Positions 56,588 through 64,000 of a stretch of 64,000 bases of DNA are shown here, in pieces; position 1 is the stretch's first letter; the number at the start of each line of letters is the position of its first letter. The notes below the pieces were generated by a model that saw nothing but the letters and a program-made list of their open reading frames with translations, did no database searches and was not told the origin of the DNA. Both the position numbers and the translations under genes were made by a program. The stretch comes from Rhinopithecus roxellana (Eukaryota; Chordata; Mammalia; Primates; Cercopithecidae): the NCBI RefSeq assembly GCF_007565055.1, contig NC_044556.1, positions 135,755,808-135,819,807 of the forward strand. The letters run 5' to 3'.

Positions 56588-57216
56588 TTTTTTATTTTAT
56601 TTTATTTATTTTTTTTTTTTTTTTGAGACGGAGTCTCGCTCTGTCGCCCAGGCTGGAGTGCAGTGGCCGGATCTCAGCTCACTGCAAGCTCCGCCTCCCG
56701 GGTCCACGCCATTCTCCTGCCTCAGCCTCCCGAGTAGCTGGGACTACAGGCGCCGCCATCTCGCCCGGCTAATTTTTTGTATTTTTTAAGTGGAGACGGG
56801 GTTTCACTGTGTTAGCCAGGATGGTCTCGACCTCCTGACCTTGTGATCCGCCCGCCTCGGCCTCCCAAAGTGCTGGGATTACAGGCTTGAGCCACCGCGC
56901 CCGGCCTATTTTTTATTTTTTATTTTTATTTTTTTGAGATGGAGTCTTGCTCTGTCACCCAGGATGGAGTGCAGTGGCGTGATCTCGGCTCACTGCAAAC
57001 TCCACCTCTCGGGTTCACGCCATTCTCCTGCCTCAGCCTCCTGAGTAGATGGAACTACAGGCAGCCGCCACCACGCCTGGCTAATTTTTTATATTTTTAG
57101 GAGAGACGGGGTTTCACTGTGTTAGCCAGGATGGTCTCGATCCCCTGATCTCGTGATACACCCACCTCAGCCTCCCAAAGTGGTGGGATTACAGGCGTGA
57201 GCCAACGCACCCGGCC
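56588..57216 (-). mobile_element. Tandem pair of AluYs sharing one outer target duplication
   Basis: The distal AluY is 56908-57216. A second, Old World monkey-type AluY (56588-56907, with 'ggccggatctcagctcactg' and 'ggcttgagccaccgcgcccggcc') inserted into its poly-A tail. The single exact 17-base repeat 'aaagtatagcatgttta' at 56571-56587 and 57217-57233 flanks the pair, which fixes the order of events. Confidence 0.94.
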
Positions 57217-57982
57217 AAAGTATAGCATGTTTAAAAGACGCGTAGGTACTTCAGAATCACCAAACACAAACTGCAAGGGGGTAGACGTGGAGAATGAGGT
57301 ACACCATGAAAAATATATAGGGACAATACAGAAGAGCAAGATGAAGGGTCAACATTCTATAGAAACAAAACTCGCTAAAGTAAGTTTTCTGGTTTTATCA
57401 GTGACTTTACGGGGCTGTGAGATAGAGGAGGTCAATGCTAGTTGGAGCAGTATGCAAAGCAGAGATGGCCTTAAATTGCAGAGTGCTTTGGATAGCCAGA
57501 GAGGAGGAGGGATCCAGTTCAGGCTGGGAAGACCCCCTGAACAAATGCCCAGTGGTTGGCAGTCGTGTTTGATGGGCTTCCTGCCTGAAACAAGGATTTC
57601 TCCTCAAAGGTAAATGAGATACAAATTTACCCAATGACACATCATAATAACTGAAGCAGGAAAACAAAACACGTTCCTCAAGTCTCCACTCCAGCAGCCA
57701 TTTACTAGAGCACAAACTTATCTGCATCCAAATGCCAGTTTTCTTGAGTAACTGAATATGCTTTCTTTGCCTTTTCATTATTTCTTAATAATAATCATAT
57801 AGCACTGACATCATTTATATCCAAGTTTGCAGTTAAATAGATCAATTAATGAGTTGTACAAAGAATAGTGTGTTCTATACTGAAATAACTAGCAATGATC
57901 TTATCTTCAGAGTATATCATCATCTATTTGGTTCTCAAAAATATTATCATCATCATCATTATAATTACTTTATTAATTCCTT
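57217..57982. other. Unassigned DNA
   Basis: Two opposed open frames (57197-57613 plus, 138 codons; 57778-57407 minus, 123 codons) overlap here. Neither shows a domain. No repeat recognised. Confidence 0.45.
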
Positions 57983-57989
57983 TAGCTAC

Positions 57990-57990
<1 letters not shown>

Positions 57991-58025
<35 letters not shown>

Positions 58026-58306
58026 AGACGGAGTCTCGCTCTGTTGCCCAGGCTGGAGTGCAGTGGCCGGATCTCAGCTCACTGCAAGCTCCGCCTCCCG
58101 GGTCCACGCCATTCTCCCGCCTCAGCCTCCCGAGTAGCTGGGACTACAGGCGCCCGCCACCTCGCCCTGCTAGTTTTTTGTATCTTTTAGTAGAGACGGG
58201 GTTTCACCATGTTAGCCAGGATGGTCTCGATCTCCTGACCTCGTGATCCGCCCGTCTCGGCCTCCCAAAGTGCTGGGATTACAGGCTTGAGCCACCGCGC
58301 CCGGCC
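57991..58306 (-). mobile_element. Young AluY of Old World monkey type
   Basis: Antisense, full length, with a T-run of about 33 bases. The flanks 'tagctactattttt' at 57983 and 58307 are the target duplication. Lies 126 bp upstream of the provirus. Confidence 0.96.
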
Positions 58307-58432
58307 TAGCTACTATTTTTTAAAGTTCTTTTTATGTTCCAAGCACTGTGGTAAGTGCTTTACAAACTGTAAGAGACATAAAGCTTTTCTGTGTGTCGAA
58401 CATCCCTTCCTTCTTTCAGAAATAATGTCTTT

Positions 58433-58944
58433 TGTTGGGAACAGGCCCCCAAAATCTAGCCATAAACTGGCCCCCAAATTGGCCATAAACAGAATCTCTG
58501 CAGCGCTGTGACATGTTCATAATGGCCATAACACCCACGCTGGAAGGTTGTGGGTTTACTGGAATGAGGGCAAGGAACACCTGGCCCGCCCAGGGCGGAA
58601 AACCATTTAAAGGCGTTCTTGAACCACAAACAATAGCATGAGCGATCTGTGCCTTAAGGGCATGTTCCTGCTGCAGATAACTAGCCACACCTACCCCTTT
58701 ATTTCAGCCCATCCCTTCATTTCCCATAAGGGATACTTTTAATTAGTAGAATATCTATAGAAACAATGCTAATGACTGGTTTGCTGTTAACAAATATGTG
58801 GGTAAATCTCTGTTCAGGGCTCTCAGCTCTGAAGGCTGTGAGACCCCTGATTTCCCACTTCACACCTCTATATTTCTGTATGTGTGTCTTTAATTCCTCT
58901 AGTGCCACTGAGTTAGGGTTTCCCTGACCGAGCTGGTCTTGGCA
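58433..58944 (+). repeat. 5' LTR (MER9-like)
   Basis: Starts TGTTGGGAACAGGCCCCC and ends GGTCTTGGCA. Holds 'taacaaatatgtgggtaaatc' and, near its end, 'gtgtctttaattcctctag'. Same length as the 3' LTR. Confidence 0.9.
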
Positions 58945-58946
58945 AG

Positions 58947-58964
58947 TGGTGTCCATCGTGGGAG
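58947..58964 (+). other. Primer binding site, lysine tRNA type
   Basis: 'tggtgtccatcgtgggag' begins two bases after the LTR. It differs by a few bases from the canonical lysine-tRNA-complementary site of HERV-K-group viruses. Confidence 0.8.
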
Positions 58965-59019
58965 CTCAAATCCAGGTTGAAGGGTCACTGGAGTGACAGT
59001 TGGAGAACATGGAACTAGC

Positions 59020-59760
59020 TAGAGGACACCTGAGTACTCTTAAAGCAATCCTCGTGGTGAGTAAGAAGGGGAGCTCGGAAGTATCAGAGTAACAATGAGA
59101 CAAGTGTGGGATCTGGTTCGTTCCACCTTGGAACCTTTTCACACTAATGATGAAGAGGGAGGAGAATATAACGAAGCAAAAGAAGAGGTTACAGAGCAGG
59201 TTTGTTTGCCAGCTAATGCTAAAGTGGCAAAGGAGGGAGAGGTTCATCTTTACCCTTCTGCACCCCCTCATTATTATTTTGAAGAAAAAGAGTGGCCTGA
59301 CCCCCAGATCTTTATTTTCTGGAGGACACTGGGTGAAAAGTAGTTGCCCCAGTGACTGTTCGAGCAGTGACTTGAGCGACCACTCTTAGTTCTATTCAGG
59401 CAGGAATTCAGCAAGCTAGACGAGAGGGTGATTTAGAGGTTTGGCAGTTCCCTGTTAGAATACACCCCCCCCCCCCCAGATCAACAGGGAAATATTATAG
59501 CTATATTTGAGCCTTTTCCTTTTAAATTACTCAAAGAATTTAAACAAGTTATTCATACTAAAAAAAAAAAAAAAAAATGTAGAAAATATCAGCAAGTCAG
59601 GCCACCAGATAAGGAAGAAAAGAAAACTGCTGAGCCTGAAATATGTCCAAAATGTAAAAAAGGAAATCATTAGGCTAATCAGTGTCATTCTAAGTTTCAT
59701 AAAGATGGGAACCTGATTTCAGGAAATCCCATGAGGGGTCCGTCCCAGGCTCCGTTCTAA
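59020..59760 (+). pseudogene. gag remnant (matrix, partial capsid, nucleocapsid)
   Basis: Three blocks can be seen. 59095-59343: an 82-codon matrix-side stretch with the motif PSAPPHY, which overlaps PSAP- and PPxY-type late motifs. 59391-59560: the N-terminal capsid start (QAGIQQARREGD, QFPV, EPFPFKLLKEF), broken by a C-run at 59465-59477 that shifts the frame. 59575-59757: a nucleocapsid tail with a CX2CX4HX4C zinc knuckle carrying an in-frame stop just after the His. The middle and end of capsid are deleted. Not expressible as Gag. Confidence 0.85.
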
Positions 59761-59764
59761 ACTG

Positions 59765-60089
59765 GGGCATTTTCAGCTCATGCCATTCACTCACCCCTGA
59801 ACAATGTCTGTCCTCCACCACAGCCGGTAGTGCTGTGGTAGATTTATGCTGCACAAAACCTGTGAGCCTTCTGCCTGGGGAACCCCCGCAAAAGGTCCCG
59901 ACAGGAGTCTGTGGACCCTTGCCAGCAGGGAAGATAGGATTACTTTTAGGAAGGTCTAGTTTAAATTTAAAAGGGGTACAAATATATACAGGAGTCATTG
60001 ATTCAGATTCCAATGGGGAAATTCAAATGGTTATATCTACTTCTGTTCCCTGGAAAGCAGAGCCAGGAGATCACATAGCACAGTTCTGA
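59765..60089 (+). pseudogene. Retroviral dUTPase domain remnant
   Basis: The 84-codon frame 59835-60089 contains the trimeric dUTPase motifs GRSSLNLKG (motif 2) and GVIDSDSNGEI (motif 3), with the substrate-pocket Tyr of the usual DYxGE replaced by Ser. A stop follows IAQF. In betaretroviruses this domain is fused in front of protease and hydrolyses dUTP to keep uracil out of viral DNA. Preserved over most of its length but separated from protease by a stop or shift. Confidence 0.88.
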
Positions 60090-60091
60090 TT

Positions 60092-60661
60092 GTGCTGTAT
60101 GTGGGGATGGGAAAAAGTGAAATTAAACGAACAGGAGGATTTGGAAGCACAAATAAACAAGGCAAAGCAGCTTATTGGGTAAATCAAATTACTGATAAAT
60201 GTCCTACCTGTGAAATAACTATTCAGGGAAAGAAATTTAAAGGTTTGGTAGATAAAGGAGAGGACATTTCAATCATTTCTCTACAGCACTGGCCGTCCAC
60301 GTGGACAATTCAATCAGCTCAATTTAACATAGTTGGAGTTGGTAAAACCCCTGAAGTATATCAAAGTGGTTACATTTTGCATTGTGAAGGGCCCAATGGA
60401 CAACCTAGGACCATTCAACCAATTATAACTTCTATACCTATAAATTTATGGGGGAGAGATTTATTACAACAATGGGGGGCACGAGTTCTAATTCCAGAAC
60501 AATTATATAGCCCTCAATGTCAACATACAATGCATGAACTGGGGTATGTCCCTGGTATGGGACTAGAAAAATATTTGCAAGGTTTGAAAGAACCGCTTCA
60601 AGTGAAAAGACAAAGTTCCCGTCAAAGATTAGGATATCATTTTGATGGTGGCCATTGTTAA
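60092..60661 (+). pseudogene. Retroviral aspartic protease with G-patch, active site altered
   Basis: 189 open codons. The catalytic motif normally DTGA reads DKGE (LVDKGEDISII), which removes the Thr next to the catalytic Asp. The flap and second conserved region remain (LWGRDLLQQWGA). A G-patch-like segment (ELGYVPGMGLEKYLQG) follows, typical of betaretroviral protease C-termini. Starts just after the dUTPase stop and overlaps the pol frame by 20 bases. Probably inactive despite the long open frame. Confidence 0.9.
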
Positions 60662-61645
60662 GCCTCCAGAACCTTTAACAGATAAGCCAATTTGGATAAA
60701 ACAATGGCAGCTAAGTAAAGAGAAACTGGAGGCTTTAGAGAAATTAGTTACTGAACAATTAGAAAATAGGCACATAGCTCCAACATTTTCCCCTTGGAAT
60801 TCTCCAGTTTTTGTAATTAAGAAAAAAGTAGGTAAATGGAGAATGTTAACTGACTTCAGAGCCATCAATTCAGTTATACAACTTACAGGAGCGTTACATT
60901 CAGGATTGCCTTCTCCTGCTATAATTCCAAAAAATTGGCCTTTAATAGTCATAGATTTAAAAGACTGTTTCTTTACTATCCCCTTAGCTTAGCAAGACTG
61001 TGAACGGTTTGCATTTACAATTCCTGCAGTAAACAACCTGCAGCCTGCTAAGCGTTTTCATTGTTTTACAGATGGGTCTAGTAATGGTAAAGCTTCTTAT
61101 TCTGGATCAAAAGGTAAAGTTTTCCAGACGCCGTATACTTCAGCTCAAAAAGCAGAGCTTGTAGCTGTAATTGAGGTATTGACTGCTTGTGATATGCCTA
61201 TTAATGTGATTTCTGATTCTTCATACGTGGTTCATTTCACACAGTTAATTAAAAATGCTCAGTTATGATTTCATACAGATAAACAACTAATGACAAAAAC
61301 AAAAAAGGGGGAGAAACAGGGATTATGGGACAGCTTATACACAGTTGAATCTAGCATTATTAACTTTAAATTTTTGAACCTGCCCAAATGCCAGATGTTA
61401 TCAGCAGCTAAACAGCATCTACAGAAACCAGCTGCAAAGACAGAAGCAGAACAACTGATTTGGTGGAGAGATCCGATAACAAAAGGTTGGGAAATAGGTA
61501 AAATAATAACTTGGGGTAGAGGTTATGCTTGTGTTTCTCCAGGTGAAAATCAACAGCTGATTTGGATACCATCAAGACACCTGAAACCTTATCATGAGCC
61601 AGATGCCGAGGAAGATATTCCGGGAGGATCCTGAGGACCCCTGGT
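60642..61645 (+). pseudogene. pol remnant (RT N-part, RNase H, integrase C-terminus)
   Basis: 60642-60992: RT fingers with the WNSPVFVIKKK and KWRMLTDFRAIN segments, and the first catalytic Asp region (VIDLKDCFFTIPL), ending in a stop. At 61040-61055 the frame jumps from the RT PAKRF segment to RNase H (CFTDGSSNGKA, AELVAV, ISDSSYVV), deleting the LPQG and YxDD motifs. A stop near 61266 follows. 61290-61634: the integrase C-terminal DNA-binding domain (WWRDPITKGWEIGKIITWGRG, IPSRHLKPYH). The integrase zinc-binding and catalytic core are absent. Confidence 0.9.
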
Positions 61646-61652
61646 TGCAGCC

Positions 61653-62649
61653 ATGTCGAGACTGACACTGAGGAGGACCCCAGCTGTCATGAGCAACACC
61701 AGTCGAACACAGCCACCCACCTGGGGACAGATCAAGAAGCTGTCACAGATGGCAGAAGAAAACCTGAGGGAAGTGGGACCGCCAGTCACAATGAGTAATT
61801 TAATGGTAGCTACGATAGCGGTTATCACCACTGCTGTAAGTATTCCTTCAATAAGGGCTGACACAGAGAACAATTATACTTATTGGGAATATTTATCAAT
61901 CTTAGCTGGCAATAATGCCTAGATGTAATCACTCTATGACACAGTTACACATGCTTTCTGATCTCAGTATTTACCATAATAAATCTGCTCCTATAATTAA
62001 GGCATACTGCCCTCAAAAACCTATTGGTAAACAAAATTGAACCTGGCCAGAAAAAAAGAATGTACTTGTTTAGGAGGATTTCATTGCAGAACAGGCAGAG
62101 GTGCTGCACAATGATTCTTATGGAATCATTATTAATTGGTCCACTAAGTGTATGTTTAGCTTGAATTGCACCTCTTAGTCTGCATGCCACGGCCACACTA
62201 TGTTCAGCTGATCTGAACAAAATGGTCAGAGGGTAGAAATGATAAGAAATACAGCAAAAGTTCCTATTATCTGGAACCATGGCAGTATAGTGGCACCTCA
62301 ACCTCAAATGATATGGCCCTTTGTAGGAGCTAAATATAAGGATTTGTGGAAACTATTAATAGCTCTTAATCAGATCAAAATTTGGGAAAGAATAAAAAAG
62401 TATCTAGAAAGACACGCTACAAACTTGTCTTTGGATATTGCAAAATTAAAAGAACAAATATTTAAAGCTTCCCAGGCACAATTGACCTTAATGCCGAGAA
62501 CTGGAGTGCTTAAAGGAGCTGCAGACAGATTGGCAGCTAGTAACCCATTTAAATGGATAAAAACACTTGGAAGCTCTGTGATTTCAATGATGATTGTGCT
62601 TTTAATATGTATTGTTTGTCTTTGTATAGTCTGCAGATGTAGATCCTGA
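61653..62649 (+). pseudogene. env remnant (leader, SU scraps, TM end)
   Basis: 61653-61922: 89 codons of leader/signal peptide with a hydrophobic stretch (LMVATIAVITTAVSIP) and the start of the surface subunit (NYTYWEYL), then stops. 61923-62240: SU scraps with several stops. 62239-62649: 136 codons joining a surface or TM piece to the transmembrane subunit end, with the membrane anchor (SVISMMIVLLICIVCLCIVC) and a short Cys/Arg tail. The fusion-peptide and ectodomain region is deleted. It cannot act as an envelope. Confidence 0.85.
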
Positions 62650-62710
62650 CTCCTGCGAGAAGTAGCTCACCATGACAGAGCTGCCTTTGCTTTTATTGCT
62701 TTGCAAATCA

Positions 62711-62722
62711 AAGAAAGGGGAC
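62711..62722 (+). other. Polypurine tract
   Basis: 'aagaaaggggac' directly precedes the 3' LTR TG at 62724, as needed for plus-strand priming. Confidence 0.8.
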
Positions 62723-62723
62723 G

Positions 62724-63235
62724 TGTTTGGAATAGGCCCCACAAAATCTGGCCATAAACTGGCCCCAAAACTTGCCATAAACAAAATCTCTGCAGCACTG
62801 TGACATGTTCATGATGGCCATAATGCCCAAGCTGGAAGGTTGTGGATTTACCAGAATGAGGGCAAGGAACATCTGGCTCATCCAGGGCGGAAAACCGCTT
62901 GAAGGCATTCTTAAACCACAAACTGTAGCACAAGCAATCTGTGCCTTAAGGGCATGTTCCTGCTGCAGATAACTAGCCAGACCCACCTCTTTATTTCGGC
63001 CCATCCCTTTGTTTCCCATAAGAGATACTTTTAGTTAATCAAATATCTATAGAAACAATGCTAATGACTGGCTTGCTGTTAATAAATACGTAGGTAAATC
63101 TCCATTCTGGGCTCTCAGCTCTGAAGTCTGTGAGACCCCGATTTCCCACTTCATACCTCTATATTTCTGTGTTTGTGTCTTTAATTCCTCTAGCACTGCT
63201 GGGTTCACGTCTCCCCAACTGAGCTGGTCTCAGCA
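62724..63235 (+). repeat. 3' LTR (MER9-like)
   Basis: Starts TGTTTGGAATAGG and ends GGTCTCAGCA, 512 bases. About 13% different from the 5' LTR by hand alignment. Confidence 0.9.
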
Positions 63236-64000
63236 GTCAGTTTTTTTTTTTTTGCTTTTAAGAGACCAACCCTTTCTCATTCTTACTCTATGCAGTCAGC
63301 TCTATGCATTCACAGTTTTACCCTTCTCTCTCTCCAGGCTTTATAATGGTGGTAGTCATAGGAGAGCACAGGACGCAGGCCTGGCTTCGGTGAGCACACG
63401 TCCTAAGGTGGTCTGAGCCATACTGAGGCCTGCACTTTTGCTGGAGCTATTGGAAAAGAGGTCCCTGGGTATAAGAGCCATTTAAACCCAGAGCTGACTG
63501 GGCCTACCTGGTACCATGAGAAGAAAATCTGCCTGACATTGAAGTCAACACACAAGACAGCAGAGCCAGGAGATGGAGACAAGGCAATAGCATCCTTAAG
63601 ATATTAAATTCTGAAGCTGGCTGTTCCTGAAGAGAATATGTATCTGGGTCTTTCAGCTATGTGATCCAATGTATGTCTCTTTATCTTTACTAAACTACTT
63701 TGAGTTGGGCTTTTGTTCTTGGCTACTGAAATGGGCAGAGTCATTATATGACTAAAAAGCCCCTGTTCTTAACTACCAGTATCTCCAAGGATACTGGAGA
63801 AATGCTGGTGAAATAATGTGGGTAAATTTAAAAAGGAATCCCTCTTCCCCCAAGTTTCGTGAGCTTCTTTAAGGGTACATTTTCCATAAGGAATGTGTTT
63901 AGTATTGCAGCTTAGCATTGTGTTAGTTTGTTCATATGAAAGCAAGTAGCACTTATTTCCTTGTGGGCAAGGTCAATAATGTGACATGAACAGCTGCTGA
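63236..64000. other. Unassigned DNA downstream of the provirus
   Basis: Begins with 'gtcagt' (possible eroded target site) and a T-run at 63241-63253. I recognise no gene. 63400-63740 may be an old dispersed repeat but I cannot name it. Confidence 0.45.

Larger units (their letters stand above)
58433..63235 (+). mobile_element. Endogenous class II retrovirus, HML-3/HERV-K9-like, internally deleted
   Basis: Two 512-bp LTRs flank a 3.8-kb interior with gag, dUTPase-protease, pol and env remnants in the normal order, all broken. The lysine-tRNA-type primer site, the dUTPase domain in front of protease, the G-patch after protease and the short env leader are betaretrovirus (HERV-K group) traits. 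LTR resemblance to MER9 suggests HML-3. A hand count gives about 65-70 differences between the LTRs (about 13%), so the insertion is old. The flanking hexamers 'gtcttt' and 'gtcagt' agree at four of six positions, an eroded target duplication. A full-length relative would be about 8-9 kb, so roughly half the interior is gone. Confidence 0.9.

Noticed and set aside
57197..57778. Two overlapping opposed frames of 138 and 123 codons
   Set aside because: No recognisable domain. Partly overlap an Alu edge; length alone is weak evidence.
1..64000. CRISPR arrays, bacterial operons, riboswitches or prophage
   Set aside because: Sequence is plainly primate nuclear DNA; the tandem repeats are microsatellites.
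1..64000. tRNA, U6, 7SK or snoRNA genes
   Set aside because: Looked for by eye and found none; only the Y1- and Y3-like retropseudogenes were convincing.

Overview
This window is ordinary primate nuclear DNA with no host protein-coding gene that I can recognise. It is built almost entirely from transposable elements of different ages: Alu, L1, L2, MIR, MaLR and ERV LTRs, and DNA transposons. Several young Alus end in 'ggcttgagccaccgcgcccggc' and carry 'ggccagatctcagctcactg' or 'ggccggatctcagctcactg'. As I recall, these are marks of the Old World monkey AluY lineages, not of human AluY, so a macaque, baboon or vervet relative is the best guess. All family names come from memory of consensus sequences, not from a search.

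Layout. 1-2275: antisense L1 remnant. 2320-9460: long, old sense-strand L1M with degraded ORF1 and ORF2, broken up by Alus, an antisense MaLR LTR and an AT-rich inverted repeat. 9470-15150: older L1/HAL1-like debris, two ERV LTRs, a hAT MITE and Alus. 15.2-30 kb: mostly old sequence with several solo LTRs, a nested MER2-like Tigger element, and two antisense Y-RNA retropseudogenes (Y3-like at 17.9 kb, Y1-like at 21.5 kb). 30.04-31.47 kb: complete antisense LTR12C-type (HERV9) solo LTR with exact 4-bp target duplications. 31.5-39.6 kb: MIRs, Alus, a MADE1 hairpin, a hAT MITE, an ERV LTR and long polypyrimidine tracts.

39.66-46.14 kb: full-length antisense L1 inserted into an old L2 with a 10-bp target duplication. 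It keeps an intact 335-codon ORF1. Its ORF2 is broken by an AluY insertion and frameshifts, and carries an endonuclease H230Q change. The antisense ORF0 start in its 5' UTR is kept but stops after 14 codons.

46.1-58.3 kb: nested Alus, an MLT1 LTR, MER5-type MITEs, microsatellites and unassigned DNA. 58.43-63.24 kb: a class II (betaretrovirus-like) endogenous provirus, most like HML-3/HERV-K9 with MER9-type LTRs. It has two 512-bp LTRs, a lysine-tRNA-type primer site, and gag, dUTPase-protease, pol and env remnants that are all broken. The last 0.8 kb is unassigned.

Nothing here works as a gene pathway. The parts most likely to be biologically active are regulatory or RNA-level: the LTR12C promoter array, the L1 5' UTR, the MADE1 hairpin and the ERV LTRs. 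I did not find a new biological system. The most unusual structures are two inverted, template-switch-like duplications (7363-7511, and 10363-10423 with 10871-10931) and the L1 and provirus details listed in the findings.
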